This document shows positions 60,401 to 62,570 of a stretch of 64,000 nt of DNA, one piece after another. The position numbers and the translations under genes are program-made. The notes beneath the pieces were generated by a model that was given only the letters and a program-made list of their open reading frames with translations, had not been told where the DNA came from and made no database searches. The stretch comes from Lichenostomus cassidix (Eukaryota; Chordata; Aves; Passeriformes; Meliphagidae). The DNA lies in NCBI GenBank assembly GCA_008360975.2, contig CM039187.1, positions 17,253,094-17,317,093 on the forward strand. The letters run 5' to 3'. The first letter of the stretch is position 1. Each line of letters begins with the position of its first letter.

Positions 60401-62570
60401 CGCAGTAATAGATTTCTGACCCTCTTCCTCAAAGAGGAACATCCTCCTAACCCTTAAAAAAGGCCTTGTTATACTCACTCTTACGCCAACAGAAAGAGTA
60501 GGATAAATTTTAGAAGTACAGACCATATGCAGCAGAGAGCAGTAATCAAATGTTCATAGCAATGCTACTAGTCTATCTCCCTACAAAGCAGGCCACCAAT
60601 CTTCTGATTTGACTTCATCAGTGCCCTTCCTGAGGGTCATGCACCAATTTTTAGAACACACTAACCTTTAGGAAGAGACCTAATTAATTCATATTCATGT
60701 GTGAGCCTATAGAAGATCTGTATCTGGAAGTATATCAACCTGACTCCATTGCAGGATGTCTACCTTCAGGGGAAACTCAAATAATATGGTATCAATGTAA
60801 TCTGATTTTCTTCCTTCCTCTTAAACCTGTTTTTACACATTAAAGATTCTGCCACAAGTTCCGTGTGTCTGCTGTAACCATCTGCCCTTCCTAGTCCATG
60901 GTTCATGGAGAGAGGCTAGCTCAAAAGCCAGCCATGTAATAGAACGTTCTGATACCTTCTGAGGCACCAAAAAGGAAGATACAGAAGGCACATTGAAGTG
61001 ACTCCCAGCCCAGACCTGAATCACAAGCAGATGGCTGACATTTCCCTCCCACACCTTTTCCTTCTTCATCAAGTGAATAACGAGCCCCCGCACCCCTGGT
61101 GTCTCCTGGTTGGTGCCCCCTCTCTCCAGCCAACTGAGTAAAAGCTTCATAGCCCTGAACACAGTGATTTTCCTACACACTCAGTTTAAAATGCAGAGTA
61201 TCCCCTTTTATGTCTCACAGTGCTTTCCATATAAACAGTGACCATGTGTTAACTATTTTTTCCTCACCTATCCACTGATTTCTAGTTTAGAAATCCAACT
61301 CAGCTAGGTAGGGAATAGATGGATCTGAGTTCAGTCACTCAAGAGCACAGAGAACTCACAAGTTCAGACACTTGAAATATGGCGTCATTAAAATATGGTT
61401 TCACCAAAGAAATGTTTTTGTTTTCTTTCTGAAAGTCACAGTGAGAGTGTAGAAATACAGATTCAATACCCATAAGTACCCAAGGTAATCCAAGAGAAAA
61501 ACAATTCTGTACTAGTACATTGCCACAGTACATTTAAAGATAAGCCAGGTTTTCTGCTTCACTCAGCATGCACTCTGCCATTCTGTCTCTGTATGGTCCA
61601 CTCAAACAGTTTCCTGTATATTTTACAGATTCTAGCATAGAAACCGACCAATAAGGCTCCCATGCATTACAGAGCTCTTCTTGTTTCACCTTCCAATATG
61701 TTCATCTCAGAAATCATTGGCTGATGGCAGCTATAGGGCAGCCTGCTAACTAAAATGTTCTAGTTCTCAGCTGTGTCCCTCACCCACCATATGACCTTCC
61801 TCTTCCCACTCCATGGTTTCCTCATCTCTCACCCAACTCCTATCTGAAGCACTAAAATTAGATATCAGCATTGTCATTAACCCCAAAATTCTGTGTTAAG
61901 GCTGTACACCTGCATTTCCCCTAACTGGCTGCATGCCACAACCACCTTTTTCCAGACTGAAACTGTGCTCAGCCCCCAGTAAGTAATGAAATAGATAAGG
62001 CAGACATGAAGTGACCCTTTCACAGGGTATTCACTTTGTAAGAAGCCTGTCTCGTTCCTTGATTTCAAGAATAAAATTTAGCCACTCAGGAAAGTGAAGC
62101 AGTGCTCCCCCATGTACTTTTTTCATGCTAACCTAGCAGGCTAGGTAGATGAAAGGAGGAGAAGAAACTGCTTCTCCAGGCTCCCAATGGAGGATTCCTT
62201 ATCACCTAAAGGAATCCTGTTTCAATTAATTACACTGGCTATTTGGGTGACCACAGAATGGACAGAGCAAGAGAAACTCAAATTGGCATCTGCACCAAAG
62301 GCAACAAAGAGAACAAACCTTTAAGAAGAGGGGAAGAAATTCCAGCAACCTTCTCTGCTGATCCTCTGGGATGAGAAATGGAGCCACTTGCTCATATTCT
62401 ATAAACTGTTTGCCTAGAGTCTCCCATTGGCTCTGGGGTAGCTCGTCCTTGCTGTGTGCATGCTGCTCTGGCACTTCTGCTGTGTCTCCATCATCAGGGT
62501 TCTGCTCTTGCTGTCCTGCTTTGACAGGTGAATCCTCCAGCTGCTCCATGAGTTCAGCTGCTTTGTCCAT
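390..62570 (-). CDS. WDFY4: WDFY4, 5' and central coding part (39 exons; 3' end outside window)
   Basis: Large BEACH-family scaffold protein. Mammalian WDFY4 is known to be needed for cross-presentation of cell-associated antigen by type 1 conventional dendritic cells, acting at endocytic vesicles, and is linked to lupus in human genetics. I built the gene exon by exon from the minus strand by matching reading frames to the recalled human WDFY4 protein and then fitting GT/AG sites. All 39 joins keep frame and give 2,268 codons. Recognisable blocks are the helical N-terminus (residues 1 to about 975), the ConA-like beta-sandwich (about 980-1280) and the second helical region (about 1280-2095). 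A linker begins near residue 2095, and exon 39 ends in [22 protein letters not shown] and WD40 parts are not in the window. WDFY3 is the nearest paralogue, but the residue matches favour WDFY4 throughout. The bird assignment is inference. Confidence 0.96.
5058..5081. repeat. 24-bp alternating purine/pyrimidine tract (Z-DNA type)
   Basis: Strict pyrimidine-purine alternation from tgtatgtg through gcgcgc to atgcacaca. It holds a CGCG core and 7-bp inverted arms (TGTGTGC / GCACACA). This composition favours left-handed DNA under supercoiling; function here is unknown. Confidence 0.7.
6556..6578. repeat. Perfect 23-bp palindrome (11-nt arms, 1-nt centre)
   Basis: Arms TGTGATAGCAC and GTGCTATCACA around a single T. 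No known element recognised. Confidence 0.85.
6950..7340. promoter_or_regulatory. TAAT-rich block, candidate conserved non-coding element
   Basis: Dense TAAT/ATTA cores, with an especially tight cluster at about 7226-7266 (tta att, ata att agt, gtt aat tat), plus ATGCTAAT and ATGACATG words. It has no simple-repeat periodicity. This composition is common in homeodomain-bound enhancers, but no conservation data were available. Confidence 0.25.
10638..10777 (-). CDS. WDFY4: WDFY4 exon 38, residues 2196-2242
   Basis: Acceptor TTTTGGCCTACAG|TA and donor GAG|gtaaat; phase 1 in, 0 out. It encodes [20 protein letters not shown] and [14 protein letters not shown], matching human SEKKSL and SGSLSSAMKLMPGR. 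Basic, serine-rich linker. Confidence 0.94.
10778..11345 (-). other. WDFY4: WDFY4 intron 37
   Basis: 568 bp between a weak donor (gtctct) and a good acceptor. Nothing else recognised. Confidence 0.7.
11346..11537 (-). CDS. WDFY4: WDFY4 exon 37, residues 2132-2196
   Basis: Acceptor TTTTGTCTCCTAG|TC; phase 1 in and out. It encodes [34 protein letters not shown] and [20 protein letters not shown], matching human LEDAFKIDLSVK and VTPLWEETMLKAWQHYL. The donor CTAG|gtctct is weak; it gives the correct phase for exon 38, and the frame meets a stop about 40 nt further on. Confidence 0.93.
11538..12440 (-). other. WDFY4: WDFY4 intron 36
   Basis: 903 bp; AT-rich, with a pyrimidine tract next to exon 37. 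Nothing else recognised. Confidence 0.7.
12441..12550 (-). CDS. WDFY4: WDFY4 exon 36, residues 2095-2132
   Basis: Read from the reverse strand because no long frame reveals it. Acceptor CTTTGTCACAG|C and donor GATG|gtaatt; phase 2 in, 1 out. It encodes [20 protein letters not shown] and PSEEEK, matching human EGFGLEPKPRMSTYHQVFLSPNED. Linker before the BEACH half. Confidence 0.94.
12551..14388 (-). other. WDFY4: WDFY4 intron 35
   Basis: 1.8 kb. It holds a 13-A run next to exon 36, a 15-A run at 13507-13521 and the 50-bp-period tandem duplication at 13801-13884. No gene recognised. Confidence 0.7.
13801..13884. repeat. Tandem duplication, period 50 bp, with embedded palindrome
   Basis: The 34-nt segment at 13801-13834 recurs without a mismatch at 13851-13884. 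The spacer and start of copy 2 form a 22-nt inverted repeat at 13836-13857 (arms ATGTACTCTT / AAGAGTACAT, 2-nt centre), so the junction could fold into a hairpin. It looks like a recent local duplication. Confidence 0.85.
14389..14627 (-). CDS. WDFY4: WDFY4 exon 35, residues 2016-2095
   Basis: Acceptor TTTTCACAG|GTC and donor GGCAG|gtataa; phase 0 in, 2 out. It encodes [20 protein letters not shown] and [20 protein letters not shown], ending [11 protein letters not shown]; strongly conserved with human (ILYCLSKPQQSL, FATYNSN). Confidence 0.97.
15073..15269 (-). CDS. WDFY4: WDFY4 exon 34, residues 1950-2015
   Basis: Acceptor CTTTTCAG|CT with a long pyrimidine tract, donor TGG|gtgagt; phase 1 in, 0 out. 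The start is variable and serine-rich. It then encodes [20 protein letters not shown] and [11 protein letters not shown], matching human CFTQKLVEKLYSGMFSADPR. Confidence 0.95.
15770..15875 (-). CDS. WDFY4: WDFY4 exon 33, residues 1915-1950
   Basis: Acceptor ACTATATAG|GCT (poor pyrimidine tract) and donor AGAG|gtgagt; phase 0 in, 1 out. It encodes [20 protein letters not shown] and SAMDVFQ, matching human ASPDHATSQQKRDFQSEVLLSAM. Confidence 0.93.
16866..17063 (-). CDS. WDFY4: WDFY4 exon 32, residues 1849-1914
   Basis: Acceptor GCCTTCACAG|GGA; phase 0 at both ends, 66 codons. The first half is G/P/S-rich and poorly conserved (variable linker). The second half encodes [20 protein letters not shown] and GHPLELLLE, matching human HPARRKLREFTQLLLRELLL and LPLEVLLE. 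The donor GAG|gtttct is weak, but both phase and homology require it. Confidence 0.9.
17177..17338 (-). CDS. WDFY4: WDFY4 exon 31, residues 1795-1848
   Basis: Acceptor TCTGTGTTCAG|CCT and donor AAG|gtatgt; phase 0 at both ends, 54 codons. It encodes [19 protein letters not shown] and [13 protein letters not shown], matching human LQFLSLVHRTYPQDPAW and APEFLQTLAIATF. Confidence 0.94.
17799..17924 (-). CDS. WDFY4: WDFY4 exon 30, residues 1753-1794
   Basis: Read directly from the reverse strand. Acceptor CTCCTGTGTAG|AAA and donor AAG|gtaagt; phase 0 at both ends, 42 codons. It encodes [19 protein letters not shown] and [20 protein letters not shown], matching human LQWLLQRHHQEEV and EGALLLLEML. 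Confidence 0.94.
18275..18444 (-). CDS. WDFY4: WDFY4 exon 29, residues 1696-1752
   Basis: Acceptor TCCTTTAAAG|AT (A at -3) and donor AAG|gtatga; phase 1 in, 0 out. It encodes [40 protein letters not shown] and ATPLSEPPE, matching human HHVHIPEVYLIVSTFFLQTPLTE. The exon lies just downstream of the LTR in the preceding intron. Confidence 0.94.
18445..19314 (-). other. WDFY4: WDFY4 intron 28
   Basis: 870 bp, about a third of it an LTR (18533-18816) lying only about 90 bp upstream of exon 29. The rest is unremarkable. Confidence 0.75.
18533..18816 (-). mobile_element. Solo LTR of an endogenous retrovirus, same orientation as WDFY4
   Basis: About 284 bp with 5-bp inverted ends (tgtcc...ggaca). 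Read on the minus strand it has a TATA box (TATATAAG, near 18629-18622) followed about 12 nt later by a poly(A) signal (AATAAAA, near 18609-18603). This compact arrangement resembles avian alpha/beta-like LTRs with a very short R. The U5-like end reads ...ATCCTGGGACA. No gag/pol sequence is attached, so it is a solo LTR. Flanks share only 'ctc', too short to count as a target-site duplication. Family name not assigned; the exact right end could be a few bases off. Confidence 0.7.
19315..19520 (-). CDS. WDFY4: WDFY4 exon 28, residues 1627-1696
   Basis: Acceptor TTTATCTTAG|G and donor ATGG|gtacgt; phase 2 in, 1 out. It encodes [20 protein letters not shown] and [11 protein letters not shown], matching human [19 protein letters not shown]. 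Confidence 0.96.
19521..20334 (-). other. WDFY4: WDFY4 intron 27
   Basis: 814 bp, AT-rich, nothing recognised. Confidence 0.65.
20335..20434 (-). CDS. WDFY4: WDFY4 exon 27, residues 1594-1627
   Basis: Acceptor ATATTTGTAG|CC and donor TCTGA|gtaagt; phase 1 in, 2 out. It encodes [20 protein letters not shown] and [22 protein letters not shown] is identical to human. Confidence 0.96.
20435..21332 (-). other. WDFY4: WDFY4 intron 26
   Basis: 898 bp. Plus-strand frames of 92 and 109 codons at 20995-21373 overlap exon 26 antisense and show no family match. Nothing else seen. Confidence 0.65.
21333..21424 (-). CDS. WDFY4: WDFY4 exon 26, residues 1563-1594
   Basis: Acceptor CTCTGCAAG|G (A at -3, less common) and donor GAAG|gtgagg; phase 2 in, 1 out. 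It encodes [20 protein letters not shown], nearly the same as human [15 protein letters not shown]. Confidence 0.94.
21425..23566 (-). other. WDFY4: WDFY4 intron 25
   Basis: 2.1 kb. It contains a CR1 3' end at 21601-22085; the remainder is unremarkable. Confidence 0.7.
21601..22085 (-). mobile_element. CR1 LINE, 5'-truncated 3' end
   Basis: On the minus strand, a frame at about 21942-21739 encodes the end of the CR1 ORF2 product, with the hallmark pieces [12 protein letters not shown] and [10 protein letters not shown]. Downstream 3' UTR follows to a terminal ATTCTGTG ATTCTTTG tail at about 21617-21602. This octamer tail instead of poly(A) is diagnostic of CR1. The upstream part (to about 22085) corresponds to the region reading TTGCCCTTCTTTGGATCTC on the plus strand. 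The copy is decayed and truncated; not functional. Confidence 0.9.
23567..23728 (-). CDS. WDFY4: WDFY4 exon 25, residues 1509-1563
   Basis: Acceptor CTTTTTTTACAG|A and donor CTCAG|gtaatc; phase 2 in and out. It encodes [37 protein letters not shown] and RDILR, matching human IPKLIFLFNEPSLIPSKV. Confidence 0.95.
23729..24554 (-). other. WDFY4: WDFY4 intron 24
   Basis: 826 bp; no repeat or gene recognised. Confidence 0.65.
24555..24628 (-). CDS. WDFY4: WDFY4 exon 24, residues 1485-1509
   Basis: 74-nt exon found from the reverse strand. Acceptor TGTCTTTCAG|CTT and donor TCCAG|gtataa; phase 0 in, 2 out. It encodes [20 protein letters not shown] and LQSSR, matching human LWMNTADNLELSLFSHLLEILQS. 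Confidence 0.95.
24629..24991 (-). other. WDFY4: WDFY4 intron 23
   Basis: 363 bp; nothing recognised. Confidence 0.65.
24992..25144 (-). CDS. WDFY4: WDFY4 exon 23, residues 1434-1484
   Basis: Acceptor CTTTTTTCAG|TTT and donor GAG|gtaaaa; phase 0 at both ends, 51 codons. It encodes [20 protein letters not shown] and [12 protein letters not shown], ending VLCNFE as in human. Confidence 0.96.
25145..26686 (-). other. WDFY4: WDFY4 intron 22
   Basis: 1.5 kb, AT-rich; contains an (ACAT)n microsatellite at 25254-25280. No gene recognised. Confidence 0.65.
25254..25280. repeat. (ACAT)n / ATGC microsatellite
   Basis: About six tetranucleotide units of ACAT with ATGC variants, strictly alternating purine/pyrimidine. 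Confidence 0.85.
26687..26877 (-). CDS. WDFY4: WDFY4 exon 22, residues 1370-1433
   Basis: Acceptor ATTTCCTAG|GG and donor CAG|gtagat; phase 1 in, 0 out. It encodes [20 protein letters not shown] and [20 protein letters not shown]. This is one of the best-conserved segments of the family (also close to WDFY3). Confidence 0.97.
26994..27105 (-). CDS. WDFY4: WDFY4 exon 21, residues 1333-1370
   Basis: Short exon read directly from the reverse strand. Acceptor CTGTTTTAG|ATT and donor TATG|gtaaat; phase 0 in, 1 out. It encodes [20 protein letters not shown] and [16 protein letters not shown], matching human [21 protein letters not shown]. Confidence 0.95.
27106..27639 (-). other. WDFY4: WDFY4 intron 20
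   Basis: 534 bp starting with the weak donor gtcaca. Nothing else recognised. Confidence 0.65.
27640..27791 (-). CDS. WDFY4: WDFY4 exon 20, residues 1282-1332
   Basis: Acceptor CTTTTGTTTTAG|GT; phase 1 in, 0 out. It encodes [20 protein letters not shown] and [13 protein letters not shown], matching human. The donor GAG|gtcaca departs from consensus at +3 to +5, but homology and phase both fix the exon end here. Confidence 0.94.
27792..29729 (-). other. WDFY4: WDFY4 intron 19
   Basis: 1.9 kb. It holds a 2 x 13-bp tandem repeat at 29215-29240. No gene recognised. Confidence 0.65.
29215..29240. repeat. Two perfect 13-bp tandem units (TTTTGTCTGTCTG)
   Basis: Two adjacent identical units; simple low-complexity repeat. 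Confidence 0.85.
29730..29961 (-). CDS. WDFY4: WDFY4 exon 19, residues 1205-1282 (end of ConA-like domain)
   Basis: Acceptor CTCTGTTGCAG|ATG and donor CAAG|gtatgt; phase 0 in, 1 out. It encodes [20 protein letters not shown] and [19 protein letters not shown], then [13 protein letters not shown]; near-identical to human. Confidence 0.97.
29962..32936 (-). other. WDFY4: WDFY4 intron 18
   Basis: 3.0 kb interrupting the ConA-like domain. No transposon, RNA gene or extra exon recognised. Confidence 0.65.
32937..33121 (-). CDS. WDFY4: WDFY4 exon 18, residues 1143-1204 (ConA-like domain)
   Basis: Acceptor TGCTGTTACAG|AT and donor AAG|gtaaag; phase 1 in, 0 out. It encodes [20 protein letters not shown] and [12 protein letters not shown]. 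The G-Q-W-H-H-L-x-V-x-V strand is the most recognisable ConA/LamG-like motif of the family. Confidence 0.96.
33122..34123 (-). other. WDFY4: WDFY4 intron 17
   Basis: 1.0 kb; nothing recognised. Confidence 0.65.
34124..34342 (-). CDS. WDFY4: WDFY4 exon 17, residues 1070-1143 (ConA-like domain)
   Basis: Acceptor CTGTCCACAG|GC and donor CTTG|gtaagg; phase 1 in and out. It encodes [39 protein letters not shown] and [14 protein letters not shown]. The 'SCWFL' strand and 'R-F-L-T-V-V-R' pattern are typical of the lectin-like sandwich of WDFY3/WDFY4. Confidence 0.96.
34343..35027 (-). other. WDFY4: WDFY4 intron 16
   Basis: 685 bp; contains a perfect 21-bp palindrome at 34580-34600. Confidence 0.65.
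34580..34600. repeat. Perfect 21-bp palindrome (10-nt arms, 1-nt centre)
   Basis: Arms GATCTCCATG and CATGGAGATC around a single C. Confidence 0.85.
35028..35104 (-). CDS. WDFY4: WDFY4 exon 16, residues 1044-1070
   Basis: Acceptor CATTTGTAG|G and donor ATGG|gtaagc; phase 2 in, 1 out (77 nt). It encodes [20 protein letters not shown] and GGIGMG, matching human FIPTLSTVMGTSTEYSVSGGIG. Confidence 0.95.
35378..35579 (-). CDS. WDFY4: WDFY4 exon 15, residues 977-1044
   Basis: Acceptor ATCTTTCAG|GT and donor TACGG|gtattg; phase 1 in, 2 out. It encodes [19 protein letters not shown] and [17 protein letters not shown], almost identical to human. This is the entry into the ConA-like beta-sandwich. 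Confidence 0.96.
35580..36530 (-). other. WDFY4: WDFY4 intron 14
   Basis: 951 bp; nothing recognised. Confidence 0.65.
36531..36631 (-). CDS. WDFY4: WDFY4 exon 14, residues 943-977
   Basis: Acceptor CATGTTAG|G and donor GCAG|gtaagc; phase 2 in, 1 out. It begins RQFLWLRD (human RQFLGLG), then becomes serine-rich and poorly conserved, as expected for the variable linker before the ConA-like domain. Confidence 0.88.
36632..37512 (-). other. WDFY4: WDFY4 intron 13
   Basis: 881 bp, AT-rich, with a 13-A run close to exon 14. The 117-codon minus frame at 36666-37019 has no family match. Confidence 0.65.
37513..37727 (-). CDS. WDFY4: WDFY4 exon 13, residues 872-943
   Basis: Found only by reading the reverse strand, because no long open frame covers it. 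Acceptor GTCCATTTCAG|CTT and donor TTAAG|gtattg; phase 0 in, 2 out. It encodes [37 protein letters not shown] and [16 protein letters not shown], matching human SLVKSEKNRQVMCEAGLL and [15 protein letters not shown]. Confidence 0.95.
37728..42244 (-). other. WDFY4: WDFY4 intron 12 (4.5 kb)
   Basis: AT-rich. The 112-codon minus frame at 38850-39188 has no recognisable domain or splice setting. No transposon recognised. A short TA-repeat (tatatatata) lies near 41845. Confidence 0.65.
42245..42338 (-). CDS. WDFY4: WDFY4 exon 12, residues 840-871
   Basis: Acceptor TTGTATTGCAG|G and donor CTCAG|gtgagt; phase 2 in, 0 out. It encodes [20 protein letters not shown], matching human [21 protein letters not shown] short exon between two introns over 4 kb. 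Confidence 0.95.
43225..43242. repeat. 18-nt poly(A) run
   Basis: Homopolymer without a recognisable retroposed gene body upstream. Similar runs occur at 48818-48833 (T16), 56498-56511 (A14) and 56580-56592 (T13). Confidence 0.9.
43645..43918 (+). mobile_element. CR1 LINE fragment (ORF2 reverse-transcriptase C-terminal region)
   Basis: Plus-strand frames encode pieces typical of CR1 ORF2: [46 protein letters not shown] and ATRLVK. Compared with the family, a few codons are missing between the 'ASRTK' and 'VYSAL' parts, and there is a frame change upstream near 43710. It is truncated at both ends, with no tail. Decayed and non-functional. Confidence 0.88.
44724..45335 (+). other. Unrecognised 203-codon open frame, antisense to WDFY4 in intron 11
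   Basis: Longest open frame in the window, though its first codon is GTG; the first ATG is about 19 codons in. The product has a hydrophobic segment near residues 20-35 ([13 protein letters not shown]) but no domain I recognise. Composition looks like ordinary intronic sequence, and no Kozak context or poly(A) signal was identified. Probably chance, but reported because of its length. Confidence 0.15.
45882..45926. repeat. 27-bp-period repeat with 18-bp perfect palindrome
   Basis: AGCATGACTGTTCCAATT at 45882 recurs 27 bp later with one change (G to C). The first copy extends into a perfect palindrome CTGTTCCAATTGGAACAG at 45889-45906. Confidence 0.8.
46435..47045 (-). CDS. WDFY4: WDFY4 exon 11, residues 637-840
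   Basis: Longest coding exon here (611 nt). Acceptor CATTTGTAG|TCA and donor GTGAA|gtaagc; phase 0 in, 2 out. The start is [16 protein letters not shown], then [38 protein letters not shown] and DLGSLGCF. The last ~50 residues (lysine/glutamate-rich, around [15 protein letters not shown]) are poorly conserved and probably a disordered linker. A GT two codons earlier (GAA|gtgaag) is possible but would break phase with exon 12. Confidence 0.96.
47046..49579 (-). other. WDFY4: WDFY4 intron 10 (2.5 kb)
   Basis: Contains T16 (48818-48833), an ATT-rich simple repeat (49355-49390) and a low-repeat block at about 48450-48730 that could be a conserved non-coding element. No gene recognised. Confidence 0.65.
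49355..49390. repeat. (ATT)n / TAATTATT simple repeat
   Basis: Interrupted ATT trinucleotide run. Confidence 0.85.
49580..49770 (-). CDS. WDFY4: WDFY4 exon 10, residues 573-636
   Basis: Acceptor TTGTCCCTAG|TT and donor AAG|gtaatt; phase 1 in, 0 out. It encodes [19 protein letters not shown] and [20 protein letters not shown], then [19 protein letters not shown]; nearly colinear with human. Confidence 0.96.
49771..50645 (-). other. WDFY4: WDFY4 intron 9
   Basis: 875 bp; nothing recognised. Confidence 0.65.
50646..50750 (-). CDS. WDFY4: WDFY4 exon 9, residues 538-573
   Basis: Acceptor ATACTGACAG|GT and donor ACAG|gtaagg; phase 1 in and out. It encodes [20 protein letters not shown] followed by RN, matching human ELTCVMLRVVVTLLKGSVRN. 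Confidence 0.92.
50751..52349 (-). other. WDFY4: WDFY4 intron 8
   Basis: 1.6 kb; nothing recognised. Confidence 0.65.
52350..52802 (-). CDS. WDFY4: WDFY4 exon 8, residues 387-538
   Basis: A long 453-nt exon. Acceptor CCCCCCACAG|GA and donor TCAG|gtacga; phase 1 in and out. It encodes [44 protein letters not shown] and [18 protein letters not shown]. These are the strongest N-terminal solenoid matches to human WDFY4 in the window. Confidence 0.97.
52803..53143 (-). other. WDFY4: WDFY4 intron 7
   Basis: 341 bp; nothing recognised beyond splice signals. Confidence 0.65.
53144..53304 (-). CDS. WDFY4: WDFY4 exon 7, residues 333-387
   Basis: Acceptor TTTTGTTCCTAG|A and donor TCTG|gtacag; phase 2 in, 1 out. 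It encodes [20 protein letters not shown] and ELKV, matching human LTTCGRSELKV. Confidence 0.94.
53305..54801 (-). other. WDFY4: WDFY4 intron 6
   Basis: 1.5 kb, AT-rich; nothing recognised. Confidence 0.65.
54802..54991 (-). CDS. WDFY4: WDFY4 exon 6, residues 270-333
   Basis: Acceptor TTATTTTCACAG|CT and donor CTCAG|gtaaga; phase 1 in, 2 out. It encodes [17 protein letters not shown] and [18 protein letters not shown]; the [12 protein letters not shown] core is identical to human. Confidence 0.95.
54992..56110 (-). other. WDFY4: WDFY4 intron 5
   Basis: 1.1 kb; nothing recognised. Confidence 0.65.
56111..56300 (-). CDS. WDFY4: WDFY4 exon 5, residues 207-270
   Basis: Acceptor TGCTTTTCAG|ATA and donor CAAG|gtttgg; phase 0 in, 1 out. 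Landmarks are [20 protein letters not shown] and VLRTISKAQ, matching human LQSLLIATT and VLRAISKAQ. Confidence 0.93.
56301..56677 (-). other. WDFY4: WDFY4 intron 4
   Basis: 377 bp with A14 and T13 homopolymers about 70 bp apart in opposite orientation; they could base-pair in the transcript. Confidence 0.65.
56678..56824 (-). CDS. WDFY4: WDFY4 exon 4, residues 158-206
   Basis: Acceptor TTGCTTAG|AGG and donor AAG|gtgaga; phase 0 at both ends (49 codons). It encodes [19 protein letters not shown], near-identical in pattern to human SGLPALLLQCLYLFFVFPL, then an acidic loop and QEMLVK. Confidence 0.94.
56825..58200 (-). other. WDFY4: WDFY4 intron 3
   Basis: 1.4 kb. The 70-codon minus frame at 56901-57113 has no family match. 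Nothing else recognised. Confidence 0.65.
58201..58304 (-). CDS. WDFY4: WDFY4 exon 3, residues 123-157
   Basis: Acceptor GTGATAACAG|AA and donor TTG|gtaaga; phase 1 in, 0 out. It encodes [15 protein letters not shown] and [16 protein letters not shown], closely matching the human YLLLKSVYVL segment. Confidence 0.93.
58305..58892 (-). other. WDFY4: WDFY4 intron 2
   Basis: 588 bp; nothing recognised. Confidence 0.65.
58893..59007 (-). CDS. WDFY4: WDFY4 exon 2, residues 85-123
   Basis: Acceptor TTGGATTTCAG|GCC and donor CAG|gtaatg; phase 0 in, phase 1 out. It encodes [20 protein letters not shown] and ends GKPA, matching human AWEHSVGIICFPSLQ...GKPA. N-terminal helical solenoid. Confidence 0.93.
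59008..62318 (-). other. WDFY4: WDFY4 first intron after the start-codon exon (3.3 kb)
   Basis: AT-rich with an (ATT)/(TTTTAAT)-like low-complexity patch at about 60110-60190. The 115-codon minus frame at 60833-61180 shows no match to the WDFY4 N-terminus and no splice need. No transposon recognised. Confidence 0.65.
62319..62570 (-). CDS. WDFY4: WDFY4 exon 1 (first coding exon), residues 1-84
   Basis: Starts with ATG at 62570 in a strong Kozak setting (A at -3, G at +4). The first ~50 residues are acidic and Q/E/D-rich, as in the family. They are followed by the conserved stretch [13 protein letters not shown] and the end [10 protein letters not shown], matching human LLPLFLK. The donor is AAG|gtttgt, phase 0. 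The bases just before the ATG (TCATCTCAG) also form a splice acceptor, so this may be the second exon of the transcript, with a non-coding first exon further right. Confidence 0.93.

Noticed and set aside
60833..61180. 115-codon minus frame in the first intron
   Set aside because: The joined exons 1 and 2 already match the human N-terminus; no splice sites in the right phase.
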